A stretch of DNA of 64,000 nt from Solimonas marina. GTDB taxonomy: Bacteria > Pseudomonadota > Gammaproteobacteria > Nevskiales > Nevskiaceae. This document shows positions 16,633 to 26,019 of this stretch, piece after piece (position 1 is the stretch's first letter; the number at the start of each line of letters is the position of its first letter). The notes below the pieces were generated by a model. That model was not told the DNA's origin and ran no database searches. It worked only from the letters and a program-made list of their open reading frames with translations. Location: assembly GCF_012241385.1 (NCBI RefSeq), contig NZ_JAAVXB010000001.1, positions 248,001 to 312,000 on the forward strand, written 5' to 3'. The position numbers and the translations under genes are program-made.

Positions 16633-19433
16633 CGCGCGCACGCCTGCTGGCGTGCTGCTGGCTCCTGCTGCTGATCGTTCCCCTGCCAGGACGGGCGCTC
16701 GAGCGCGCCCCCAGCACCGCCTTTTACTACGGGAGCACGCCCCCGACCGCGCTGCTGTCGCAGTTCGATCAGGTCGTGGTCGAGCCGGCGCACATCGATG
16801 CAGCCCAACGCGCGGCGCTGACCGCGAGCGGCGCCACCCTGTTCGCCTATCTGAGCGTCGGCGAGATCGACCGTCACGACCAGGCGGCGATGCAGCTCGC
16901 GCCGCAGGTGGCACGCGGCCGCAATGCGGCATGGGATTCCTCGGTGGTCGACCTGACGTCGCCGATCTGGCGGCAGTTCATCGTCGATCGTGCCGATCGG
17001 CTCTGGCAGCAGGGTTTCCACGCACTGTTTCTCGACACCCTGGACAGCTACCAGCTGATCGCACACGACCCCGCGGCGCGGCAGCAACAGCAAGCGGCGC
17101 TGATCGACATCATTCGTGCGATTCACGCCGCGCATCCCGACATCAAGCTGATGCTCAATCGCGGTTTCGAGATCGTGCCGGCCGTACGCGCGCTAATCTG
17201 CGGCGTCGCTGCCGAGTCCTTGTTCAGCGAATGGGCCCCGACCCGCAAGCGCTACCAGCCAGTCGCTGACGACGACCGCAAGGCGCTGCTCGAACAACTG
17301 CGTCACATCCGAGACGACGATCATCTGCCGGTGGTCGTGATCGACTACGTGGCGCCGAAGGACCGCGACCGGGCCCGCGCGCTGGCCCGCCGCATCGACG
17401 CACTCGGCTTCACGCCCTGGGTCAGCAACGGCGACCTCGACGGCATGGGCGTTGGCGCCATCGAGGTGATGCCGCGCAAGGTGCTGATGCTCTACGCCCT
17501 GAACGGCAGCGACGACGATCTGGCGTATTCAGCCGTGCACAACTACGCGGCCATGCCACTCGAGTATCTCGGCTACGCCGCGGACTATCGAGACGTTGAC
17601 GGCCCCTTGCCGGAAGGCGAGCTGCGCGGCCGTTACGCCGGCATCGTCATCTGGCTCAACCGCGCAGTGCCGTCGGCGGGCGTGCGCCAGTGGCTGGCGC
17701 GGCAGATCGACGACGGCGTACCGATCGCGGTGCTCGGCGATCCCGGTGTCGCCATCGACAGCCGTCAGCTACAGAAGATGGGACTACGCACGGTCGCCGA
17801 CATCGATTCGCGTCACGAAACCGTGATCCGTCACGACGCCATGCTCGGCTTCGAGACCTTCCCGGACGTGCCGCCGGCCAGCGACAACGGCTTTCGCGCC
17901 ACGCGCGACGACGTAAGCGAGCACTTGCTGCTCGAAGACGCACGACACCAGCGCTATTCACCGGTCGTCACCGGCCCCTGGGGCGGTTTCGCGCTGGCGC
18001 CGTGGGTCATCGAGGAGGCGCGCAACATCGATCCGCAAAGCGGCGACGACGGCGAATCCAGCGAATGGCGGCAGCGCTGGATCATCGATCCGTTCGCGTT
18101 CTTCAAGACAGCGCTGCACCTGCCGACGATGCCGGTGCCGGACGCGACGACCGAGAACGGCAACCGCTACCTGACCGTGCACATCGACGGCGACGGTTTC
18201 GCCAATCGTGCGTCGATGCCCGGCACGCCGTACGTCAGCGACGTGATCATGCGCCACGAGCTGCAGCGCCGGCCGCTGCCGACCACGGTGTCGGTGATCG
18301 AAGGCGAAGTCGGCCCGTCCGGCCTGTATCCGGATCAGTCGCCGGCGCTGGAAAAGATCGCCCGGCAGATATTCCGGCTGCCGAATGTCGAGATCGCCAC
18401 GCACACCTTCAGCCATCCTTTCGACTGGCAGCTGCTGCACGATGGCCAGTCGCCCGGCGACAACATGATGCCGATCCCCGGTTATCACTTCTCGATGCAG
18501 CGCGAGATCGCCGGCAGCGCCGACTACATCGCCGACCGGCTGGCGCCGCCCGGCAAGCCGGTGAAGATGGTGCTGTGGAGCGGCAACGCCCTGCCCAAGC
18601 AGAACGCGCTGGCCGACGCGGCGCAACGCGGCCTGCTCAACATGAATGGCGGCAACACCGACATCAGCCGCGACAACGACACGCTGACGGCGGTCTCGCC
18701 GATGACGCGGCCGGTCGGCCCTTACACACAGGTCTACGCGCCCGTCATCAACGAAAACGTCTACACCAACGGCTACAAGGCGCCGCTGTGGGGCTTCCGC
18801 CACGCCATCGAAACCTTTGAGCTGACCGACCGGCCGCGACGCCTGAAGCCGATCGGCATCTACTACCACTTCTTCTCCGCCACGCACCTGTCGAGCCTGC
18901 ACGCGCTGGACGCGGTCTACGACTACGCCGAGTCGCAGCGCACGCTGCCGCTGTACGGCTCGCAGTACGTGAAGGTCGCGCTCGACTTCGCCGATGTCGG
19001 CATTGCCCGCCGCCTCGACGGCGACTGGCAGATCAGCGGCGCCACCGATGTCCGCACCCTGCGTCTGCCGGACGACCTCGGCACGCCGGATCTGGCGCGC
19101 TCGCCGGGCGTCGCCGGCCTGACAACGCTGCCGCAGGCACGTTATCTGTCACTGAGCGGCGCCGCGCGCATCGATCTTGCCCTGCAGCGCGGCCGGTCGT
19201 CGTCCGGCGTGTCGCTACTGCACGCCAACGGCCGCATCGTCGACTGGCTGCGTCATGGTCGCGGCGCCGATCTGCAGCTGCGCGGCAACGTTCCCCTTCA
19301 TCTCGAACTTGGCGGGCTCGCGCCCGGCTGCCGGATCGACGCGCCACGCGCGACGGTCGATCGTCACGGCGCTACCGCGACGCTGCGCTACACCGGAAAG
19401 GATTCTGGTCATGTCTCGGTCGACTGCGACTAG
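16629..19433 (+). CDS. pelA: PelA, periplasmic Pel hydrolase/deacetylase
   Basis: 934 residues, close to the length of Pseudomonas PelA (about 948). A Sec signal covers roughly residues 1-27 (LLACCWLLLLIVPLPGRALE). Residues about 30-280 form the glycoside hydrolase domain (VVVEPAHID, FLDTLDSY with Asp, AAESLFSEW with Glu as catalytic candidates). The deacetylase domain carries HIDGDGF (His518, Asp520, Asp522) and HTFSHPF (His592, His596), the metal and catalytic motifs. It trims and partly deacetylates the GalNAc-rich Pel polymer in the periplasm. It overlaps pelX by 4 bases and pelB by 23. Confidence 0.96.
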   Translation: MTRARLLACCWLLLLIVPLPGRALERAPSTAFYYGSTPPTALLSQFDQVVVEPAHIDAAQRAALTASGATLFAYLSVGEIDRHDQAAMQLAPQVARGRNAAWDSSVVDLTSPIWRQFIVDRADRLWQQGFHALFLDTLDSYQLIAHDPAARQQQQAALIDIIRAIHAAHPDIKLMLNRGFEIVPAVRALICGVAAESLFSEWAPTRKRYQPVADDDRKALLEQLRHIRDDDHLPVVVIDYVAPKDRDRARALARRIDALGFTPWVSNGDLDGMGVGAIEVMPRKVLMLYALNGSDDDLAYSAVHNYAAMPLEYLGYAADYRDVDGPLPEGELRGRYAGIVIWLNRAVPSAGVRQWLARQIDDGVPIAVLGDPGVAIDSRQLQKMGLRTVADIDSRHETVIRHDAMLGFETFPDVPPASDNGFRATRDDVSEHLLLEDARHQRYSPVVTGPWGGFALAPWVIEEARNIDPQSGDDGESSEWRQRWIIDPFAFFKTALHLPTMPVPDATTENGNRYLTVHIDGDGFANRASMPGTPYVSDVIMRHELQRRPLPTTVSVIEGEVGPSGLYPDQSPALEKIARQIFRLPNVEIATHTFSHPFDWQLLHDGQSPGDNMMPIPGYHFSMQREIAGSADYIADRLAPPGKPVKMVLWSGNALPKQNALADAAQRGLLNMNGGNTDISRDNDTLTAVSPMTRPVGPYTQVYAPVINENVYTNGYKAPLWGFRHAIETFELTDRPRRLKPIGIYYHFFSATHLSSLHALDAVYDYAESQRTLPLYGSQYVKVALDFADVGIARRLDGDWQISGATDVRTLRLPDDLGTPDLARSPGVAGLTTLPQARYLSLSGAARIDLALQRGRSSSGVSLLHANGRIVDWLRHGRGADLQLRGNVPLHLELGGLAPGCRIDAPRATVDRHGATATLRYTGKDSGHVSVDCD

Positions 19434-22400
19434 ACCGCAACGCCTGGTCGGCATCGGCGCGCTGTTGGCGCTGGCGCTGGCGTTCGCCCTCGCATTCTGG
19501 TGGCTGTTTCCCGGCCGCGGCGCGGCCCCGCGCCCGCGCTCGGACGGCGATCAGCAGACCGGTCGACTGGAAGCACTGCACGTGCTGTTGCAGGCCAATC
19601 CGGCCGACCGCGGCGCCCGCATCGCGCTGATCCGCCAGCAGATCGCCAGCGGCAATCTCACCGAAGCCGAACGCACCCTCGCGCCGCTGCTCGACGGCCG
19701 GCCGCCGCGCGACGTGCTGTGGCTGAAGTTCGACCTCGATCGCGCGAAGCTCGCCGCGGCACCGGCCGGCTCGGCGCCACACCGCCAGCTCGCCGCGCTA
19801 CCGCCTGCCGACCTCGATCGCCTGCAGTCCGGCACGGTCGCCGACAACGAACTCGAGAAGCTGGCGAAGTACCGGCTCGAGTACAACCAGCCCGGCCAGG
19901 CCGCGGCACTATACGAAACGCTGGCGCAGCACCGTCCGGCCGACGCCTACCGCGCCGAGGCCGAAGCGGGCCGCTGGTGGCTGGCGTCGAACCAGCCGGA
20001 TCGGGCACGGGCGGCCTGGCTGCGCGCGCTCGATGCCGCCGGCTCGCCCGAGCAGGCCGAAACGGCCGCACGCAATAGTCTGCGTGCGGCGCAGATGGCC
20101 GGCCCGAACGTCGCCCTCGCCGATGCCAAGGCACTGGTCGCCAAGCGCGGCGACGATGCCCCGACCTTGAACGAGGCGATCGGCATGGCGATGGCCGCCG
20201 GCCAGCCAGCCCTGACGCTCGACTGGTCGACGCGTTACCTGAAACTGCGCCCGGACGACGATCAGGCGCTGCGGCGCCACGCCGAAATCGCGCTGGCGAT
20301 GCGCAAGACCGGCGTCGCCCGCAACGCCTATGCGCGCTATGTCGCGGCGCACCCCGACGATGTCGCGGCACGCCGCCGCCTCGCGCAACTGGCCGAATGG
20401 GACGGTCAGCCGCAGCAGGCGCTGGCACAGTACGAAGCATTGGCGAAGGCCCAGGCGTCGCCCGACGACGATCGTCAGATCGTGCGCCTGGCCGGCGCGC
20501 TCGACGACACCCCGGCGCTGGCCGCCGCGCTGGACCGGCAAGCCCGGCGACGGCGCCTGAGCGCCGACGAGATGCAGCGCTACGTCGATACGCTCGACGA
20601 CGAACTCGGCCAAGCGCAGCGCGCCATTGCTGTCCTCCAGCACTGGCTGCGCGATACGCCGGAAGACGAACCCTTGTGGCGCGAGCTGGCCAAGCTGCAG
20701 GACGAACTCGGCCAGCACGACGCAGCGCTGCGCACCTGGGACCACATCGCCGCGTATTACGGGCACAGCCTGTCGGAAACCAAGGCGCGCGCGCAGATCG
20801 AAATCGAGCAATGGCATCTCGGCGCGGCGCTGCGCACGCTGCTATCGCTGGACTCAGCGCCGGACGACGACGCCGACTACTGGTCGCATGTCGGTGAGCT
20901 GGCCTGGCAGCGCAACGACAATCCGACCGTGGCGCGTGCCTACGGCATGATCTTCGACCATCGTCGCGACGCGCTCGACGGCGAAGGCGCCGAACGTCTG
21001 GTCCTGAGCAATGTGCATCTCGGCCAACTCGACCGCGCCACCACCGTGGCACTCGACAGCTGGCAGCGCGACGGCGATCCGCAGGTGCTGATCGATGCGC
21101 TCAGCGGCGCCGAAGATGCGCGACGCGACGATCTGATCGCGCGCCTGATGAGCGCCGCCGAACAACGCCTCAGCGCCTTCGCCGACGATCCCGGCTTCTG
21201 GACGCTGCGCGGCGACATCCTGCTCGATCGCGGCGACACCGATGGCGCCATCGCCGCGCTGCGCCAGGCGCTGACGCTGCAGCCCGACGACGCCGGCACG
21301 CGCGCCGCTTATCTGTATGCGCTGATCGCACAAGGTCGCTCGCCGGCGCTGCAAAGCGCGCTGGCCAGCTGGCGCGACGGCGCTGCCGCCAACGACCAGC
21401 TCTGGGAGCCGTATGCGATCGGCTACGCGACGCTGGGCCGCCCCGATCTGGCGCTGCCCTGGTTCTCGCATTACGCGGTGCGCCATCCGCAGGACTATCT
21501 GTGGCTGCTCAGCTATGCCGACGCGCTCGACGGCGCGCGCCGCTTCGAGAGTGCGCGGCGTCTGCGCATCTACGCGCTGACCCGACTGCGTCCGCGCCTG
21601 CTGGCGCAGCTGCACGGCACACAGCTCGATCGCGAAACCCTGCTCGAAACGCTCAGTGCCCAGCATGCGCTGATCGGCAGCGACGACGACCTGGCCTGGC
21701 TGCGTCGCGTATTGCTCGCCGAGCGCGGGCACGCGCTGAACAGCGCCGACATGGAGCTGCGCATGGACTGGCACGCGTCGCGCGAGCAACCCGCCTGTGC
21801 GCGCTGGTGGCTGCTGCGCGCGCAGATGCAGCGCCTGCGCAGCGCGCCCTACCTGCGCCTGACCCTGGCGCTGGACGCCGACGACCGCCCGGCCATCGCG
21901 CACGTACTGGCCGACAGCACGCAGGAAGGCATCACCGACCGCGTCGAGGCGCTGCGCCGCCTGCACCGCGACGACGAAGCCCTGGAGCTGGCGCTCGACC
22001 ATCTCAACACGCGCGAGCCCTGGTCGCCCGGCCTGGAACCGCTGAAGCGTGACGCCGCCGAGCTGTATCGCGAAATGCCGCGAAATGCCGGCGTCGGCGT
22101 CGAGACGCGCAAGACCGGCGGCCTGCACCTGACGTCGATCCTCGGCAGCTACAAGCATTCGGTGCGCGACTGGACCCTCATCGTCAACGCCGGCACCGTG
22201 CATCTGCACGACGGACGCTCGGACATCGTGCTCGATGGCCTGCACGACGAGCGCAGGATCGGCGGCCAGCTGATCCGCCGCGAGCGCCGCGGCACCACGA
22301 CCCTCGAAGCCGCGCGCATCGACACGTCCGACGTCGGCTTCACGCAGCTCGGCATTCACCAGACGCTGCAGATCAGCGAGCGTCTCACCGTCAATGCCTT

Positions 22401-23013
22401 CGCCCGCCGTCACGAGCAGGTCAGCGACACCGCGGCGCTACGCGCACTCGGCACGCGCAGCACCTTCGGCTTCGGGCTCGACTACATCCTGTCGCCGCGC
22501 GACAGCCTGAGCCTGCTCGCGCAGCACTTGCACTACGACACGCGCCGCGGCCACGACCTGGGCCACGGCTATCAGCTCGACGCCGATTTCAGTCACGACC
22601 TGATGGTCGGCCGCAACGACGAGCTGCAGGCACATATGCAGTTCAACTACCTGCGCAACGATCCCGTCGGCACCCTGCCGTCGGACCTCATCGGCCGCCT
22701 GCCGCTTGGCGCCACGCCGGATGATCTGGTGCCGTCCGAGTTCGGCAGCGTCGGCGCCGGCCTGTCGTTCCGCCATGGCCTGCCGGGCAGCGACTATCCG
22801 CTGGTCGCCGGCCTGCACTACATCGCCAATGCCGATCTGGCCTACGTCTGGCCGGAGCGCAGATGGGGCTTGTCGTTCTCGCTCGGCGCCGGCATGCCGC
22901 TGTTCGGCAGCGACGAGCTGAGCCTGTCGCTGATGTTCGACCAGACCGGCCAGAACGCCTTGGCTCGCGACCGCAGCGTCGGCCTGCAGTACCGCTGGTT
23001 CTTCGGCAAGTGA
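19411..23013 (+). CDS. pelB: PelB, outer-membrane Pel export porin with TPR domain
   Basis: 1200 residues, matching the usual PelB size (about 1190). One N-terminal transmembrane helix (about 10-32, GIGALLALALAFALAFWWLF) is followed by a long alpha-helical TPR region in the periplasm (about 50-880; units such as PDDDQALRRHAEIALAMRKT and RGDTDGAIAALRQALTLQPD). The C-terminal about 300 residues are a beta-barrel with alternating hydrophobic strands, ending GLQYRWFFGK with aromatic residues as in outer-membrane proteins. ATG 19411 overlaps the pelA 3' end by 23 bases. It docks PelA and guides Pel across the outer membrane with PelC. Confidence 0.95.
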   Translation: MSRSTATRPQRLVGIGALLALALAFALAFWWLFPGRGAAPRPRSDGDQQTGRLEALHVLLQANPADRGARIALIRQQIASGNLTEAERTLAPLLDGRPPRDVLWLKFDLDRAKLAAAPAGSAPHRQLAALPPADLDRLQSGTVADNELEKLAKYRLEYNQPGQAAALYETLAQHRPADAYRAEAEAGRWWLASNQPDRARAAWLRALDAAGSPEQAETAARNSLRAAQMAGPNVALADAKALVAKRGDDAPTLNEAIGMAMAAGQPALTLDWSTRYLKLRPDDDQALRRHAEIALAMRKTGVARNAYARYVAAHPDDVAARRRLAQLAEWDGQPQQALAQYEALAKAQASPDDDRQIVRLAGALDDTPALAAALDRQARRRRLSADEMQRYVDTLDDELGQAQRAIAVLQHWLRDTPEDEPLWRELAKLQDELGQHDAALRTWDHIAAYYGHSLSETKARAQIEIEQWHLGAALRTLLSLDSAPDDDADYWSHVGELAWQRNDNPTVARAYGMIFDHRRDALDGEGAERLVLSNVHLGQLDRATTVALDSWQRDGDPQVLIDALSGAEDARRDDLIARLMSAAEQRLSAFADDPGFWTLRGDILLDRGDTDGAIAALRQALTLQPDDAGTRAAYLYALIAQGRSPALQSALASWRDGAAANDQLWEPYAIGYATLGRPDLALPWFSHYAVRHPQDYLWLLSYADALDGARRFESARRLRIYALTRLRPRLLAQLHGTQLDRETLLETLSAQHALIGSDDDLAWLRRVLLAERGHALNSADMELRMDWHASREQPACARWWLLRAQMQRLRSAPYLRLTLALDADDRPAIAHVLADSTQEGITDRVEALRRLHRDDEALELALDHLNTREPWSPGLEPLKRDAAELYREMPRNAGVGVETRKTGGLHLTSILGSYKHSVRDWTLIVNAGTVHLHDGRSDIVLDGLHDERRIGGQLIRRERRGTTTLEAARIDTSDVGFTQLGIHQTLQISERLTVNAFARRHEQVSDTAALRALGTRSTFGFGLDYILSPRDSLSLLAQHLHYDTRRGHDLGHGYQLDADFSHDLMVGRNDELQAHMQFNYLRNDPVGTLPSDLIGRLPLGATPDDLVPSEFGSVGAGLSFRHGLPGSDYPLVAGLHYIANADLAYVWPERRWGLSFSLGAGMPLFGSDELSLSLMFDQTGQNALARDRSVGLQYRWFFGK

Positions 23014-23104
23014 GGCCGCCATGCACCCTTCGCACCGTTCCTTCCGCTTCCCTCGTTTCATCGACCGGCGAGCCCGCGCTCGCCTGCATCAATGGAGTCC
23101 CGCC

Positions 23105-23635
23105 ATGAAAGCAAGACTGTTGTTGCCGGCGCTCGTCGGCCTCGCCACGCTCGCGTTGTCGGCCTGCGCCGTCACCGACGTCCACAAGACCACGCAACTG
23201 CCACGCGATGCGACGTGGACGCTGCTGCCGATGGTCAACTACGCCGAAGCGCCGCAGGCCGGCCAGCGCGCCGAGGCGATCGTCGACACGCTGCTGCGCC
23301 AGCGCGGCATCAACGATCTCGTCGACTACCCGAGTCAGGACGGCGGCGACGGCCTGCCGGATCTCGACGATCGCCACCGTCTCGACAGCGCGATGCAATG
23401 GGCGCGCGGCACGCAGCGCCGTTACGGCGTGCGCGGCGCGGTCTCCGAGTGGGGCTACAAAACCGGACTCGATGGCGAACCGGCGGTCGGCCTGTCGGTC
23501 GAGGTAGTCGACCTGAGCACCGGGCAGGTCGTCTGGGCCGCATCGGGTGCCGACTCCGGCTGGGGCTATGACTCGGTCAGCGGCGTCGCGCAGTCGCTGC
23601 TGAGCAAGCTGATCGCACGCATGCCGCTGCAGTAA
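23105..23635 (+). CDS. pelC: PelC, outer-membrane lipoprotein
   Basis: 176 residues (Pseudomonas PelC is 172). A type II signal is clear: MKARLLLPALVGLATLALSAC, with lipidated Cys21 in LSAC. Asp/Glu-rich mature surface and conserved Trp and Arg positions (GVRGAVSEWGYKTG) agree with PelC, which forms a dodecameric ring on the periplasmic side of the outer membrane and funnels the cationic polymer to PelB. ATG 23105 was chosen for the signal; the frame is open from 23021. It starts 91 bases after pelB. Confidence 0.95.
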   Translation: MKARLLLPALVGLATLALSACAVTDVHKTTQLPRDATWTLLPMVNYAEAPQAGQRAEAIVDTLLRQRGINDLVDYPSQDGGDGLPDLDDRHRLDSAMQWARGTQRRYGVRGAVSEWGYKTGLDGEPAVGLSVEVVDLSTGQVVWAASGADSGWGYDSVSGVAQSLLSKLIARMPLQ

Positions 23636-23648
23636 ACGGAGCCCCGTC

Positions 23649-25019
23649 ATGCCTCGCAATCTCGCGATCGACGACATCCGCTACGAGCCACCGTCACCCC
23701 GCTTGGCCTGGCTGGAAACGGCGGGTCTGACGCTGCTGATTCCGGTCATCGGCCTGCTCTTTCATCGCGCCGACCCGATGTTCGTGCAGGGCCCGTTTCC
23801 GTGGCTGATCCTGGCACCGCTCGCGGTCGGCATGCGCTACGGCTTTCTACAGGGTTTCGTCAGCGGCATTGCGACCGTGTTGCTGCTCGCCGCTGGCTGG
23901 CGCTTCAGTGCTGTGCATACGCTGCACGACTTCCCGGTCGAATACGCGCTGGCGGCGCTGATCACCGGCGCCATCGCCGGGGAGTTCGCCGACGGCTGGC
24001 TGCGACGGCTCGGACGCATGCAGATCCTGCTCGACTATCGCAGTTCGCGGCAGAGCGAATTCACGCGCAGCTATCACCTGCTGAAGGTCTCGCACGATCA
24101 GCTCGAGGAGCGCCTTGCCGGCCGCCAGTACAGCTTGCGCAACGCACTGATGGATTTGCGCAGCAGTCTGGTCGCCAGCGACCAACGCAGCCTGCTCGAA
24201 CACAACGCCCTGCGCATTCTCGAATTCCTCGAAATCCATGGTGACCTGCATCAGGCGGCGCTGTATCCAGTCGACGAGCAGGGCCGCATGCAGACCGGTG
24301 CGCTGGCGCGCATCGGCGGCACGATGCCGACGGTGATCCCCAGTCATCCGATGATCGTCGCGGCACTCGACAGCGGCCGCATCGTCAGTGTCCGCGAGCA
24401 AAGCTTTCGCCAGGCCGAGGCGCACGAGCAGGACGACATCCTCGCGGTGATTCCGCTGATCGACATCGACGGCCGCATCCGCGCGCTGGTGATTGCCACC
24501 GAGATGCCGTTCCTGTCCTATAACGGCGACAACCTCGATCTGCTCGGCGCCCTTGGCGGCAGCATCGGCGACTTCCTCGCCACCGGCGTGCAACGGCTCG
24601 AATACGCCGGGCGCGAGGACGACGCCGCATTCGTCAGCCGCTTGCAGCGCTGGAGCGTCTACGCCGATCGCTATCAGCTGCCGTCCAACATCGCCGCCTT
24701 CGACTTCGCCGCCGGTCTGTCGAGTCTGCACGGGGGGCTGGGCCTCGAAAACCTGCTGTTCGAACAGCTGCGCGGCCTCGACGAGCCGCTGCTGGTACCG
24801 GGCGCCGCCAGCGACACCGTGCTGATCCTGATGCCACTGTCGGACGACCAGGGCGCCGAAGGCTATCGCCGCCGCATGTTCGCGCAGTTCGCCGAACGCC
24901 TGGAACGCGAGCTGCAGCCCAGCGACGTCAGCTTCACGTTCGTACCAGTCCTGCCCGGTCGCGATCCGAACACCGTGGTTGCCGACCTGCTCACCGAGGC
25001 CCGAAATGCGCGCGCCTAG
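23649..25019 (+). CDS. pelD: PelD, inner-membrane c-di-GMP receptor
   Basis: 456 residues (Pseudomonas PelD is 455). Four N-terminal hydrophobic helices (about 25-110), a helical linker (RSSRQSEFTRSYHLLKVSHD), a GAF domain (about 165-325) and a degenerate GGDEF domain. The c-di-GMP inhibitory-site motif RxxD is present as Arg375-Gly-Leu-Asp378, and further arginines at 407-409 lie where the second ligand-binding arginine is expected. The active-site GGDEF sequence is absent, so it should bind but not make c-di-GMP. This indicates post-translational activation of Pel synthesis. It overlaps pelE by 14 bases. Confidence 0.95.
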   Translation: MPRNLAIDDIRYEPPSPRLAWLETAGLTLLIPVIGLLFHRADPMFVQGPFPWLILAPLAVGMRYGFLQGFVSGIATVLLLAAGWRFSAVHTLHDFPVEYALAALITGAIAGEFADGWLRRLGRMQILLDYRSSRQSEFTRSYHLLKVSHDQLEERLAGRQYSLRNALMDLRSSLVASDQRSLLEHNALRILEFLEIHGDLHQAALYPVDEQGRMQTGALARIGGTMPTVIPSHPMIVAALDSGRIVSVREQSFRQAEAHEQDDILAVIPLIDIDGRIRALVIATEMPFLSYNGDNLDLLGALGGSIGDFLATGVQRLEYAGREDDAAFVSRLQRWSVYADRYQLPSNIAAFDFAAGLSSLHGGLGLENLLFEQLRGLDEPLLVPGAASDTVLILMPLSDDQGAEGYRRRMFAQFAERLERELQPSDVSFTFVPVLPGRDPNTVVADLLTEARNARA

Positions 25020-26016
25020 CGCCCTGAGTCCTTTCGGTCTGCTGTTCATCGCGCTCGGCGCGGTGCTGGAGCTCGCTGCGTGGCTCGCGTGGTTCGGACT
25101 CGGCGGCGTGCCGGGCACCGCGGTCTTCCTGGTCCTGCATGCCGCTGCCGCGCTCGGCATCGCCGTCGGCGCCTGGCTGCTGTTGCCGCTGCGGCTGCGC
25201 GGCGGCCGCGGCTCGGCCATCGCCTTTTTCTTCAGCGCCGCGTTCTTCACGTCATGGCTCGGCATGGCCGGCATCGTCCTGGCGCTGCTCCCCGGCTTCT
25301 ATCGCTACGGACTGCGCCGCGAACCGGGTTGGGAGCAGCGCCGCGAACCGGACCTGCCGTTCAAGCCGGTGCAGGTCAATCCCAACGGGGTGTTCATGCG
25401 CGTCGGCTTGGCCGCCGTCGTCAAATACTTTCGGGATACCGACCTGCGCCGTCGCGCGGTGATGGCAACCCGGCACCTGAGCGGGCGGCGTGCAGTGCCG
25501 ATCCTGCGTCAGGCGCTGCGCGACCCCGCAGACGAAGTCCGCCTGCTCGCGTATTCCATGCTGTCCGGCAAGGAGCGCGTCTTCGAGCTGGAAATCCGCC
25601 GACTGCAGGCCGAGCTGCGCGAACACGACGGGCGCAGCGGTGACTGGCTCCGCGAACAGATTGCGTCGCTGTACTGGGAGCAATCGTCGCTCGGCCTGGT
25701 CGAAGGCGAAGTACAAGCCTTCGTGCTGCAGGAAGCGCTGCTCAACATCGATGCTGCGCTGAGTGGCCGTCCCACCGCCGGCCGCCACTATCTGCGCGGC
25801 AAGCTCTGCATGCGGCTCGGCCGCTACAACGACGCCGAGCGCGCCTTGTCCGAAGCGCGGCGCCTCGGCCTCGACGACAACCGCACCGCGCCGTACTTCG
25901 CGGAACTGGCGTTCCTGCGCCGCGATTACGCGACCTGCCGCGCCGAGCTGGCACGCGTCGGTCATGAGATACGCAAGCTTCCCCGTCTCGAACCCGTCGT
26001 TCAGTACTGGATCTGA
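25006..26016 (+). CDS. pelE: PelE, inner-membrane TPR protein of the Pel complex
   Basis: 336 residues (Pseudomonas PelE about 329). Hydrophobic helices lie at about residues 9-30, 35-58 and 70-95. A cytosolic part follows with helical pairs typical of TPRs (YLRGKLCMRLGRYNDAERAL; AELAFLRRDYATCRAELARV). PelE bridges PelD, PelG and PelF. ATG 25006 overlaps the pelD end by 14 bases and gives the family N-terminus; upstream ATG 24979 in the same frame lies deeper in pelD and is less likely. Confidence 0.92.
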   Translation: MRAPSALSPFGLLFIALGAVLELAAWLAWFGLGGVPGTAVFLVLHAAAALGIAVGAWLLLPLRLRGGRGSAIAFFFSAAFFTSWLGMAGIVLALLPGFYRYGLRREPGWEQRREPDLPFKPVQVNPNGVFMRVGLAAVVKYFRDTDLRRRAVMATRHLSGRRAVPILRQALRDPADEVRLLAYSMLSGKERVFELEIRRLQAELREHDGRSGDWLREQIASLYWEQSSLGLVEGEVQAFVLQEALLNIDAALSGRPTAGRHYLRGKLCMRLGRYNDAERALSEARRLGLDDNRTAPYFAELAFLRRDYATCRAELARVGHEIRKLPRLEPVVQYWI

Positions 26017-26019
26017 ACC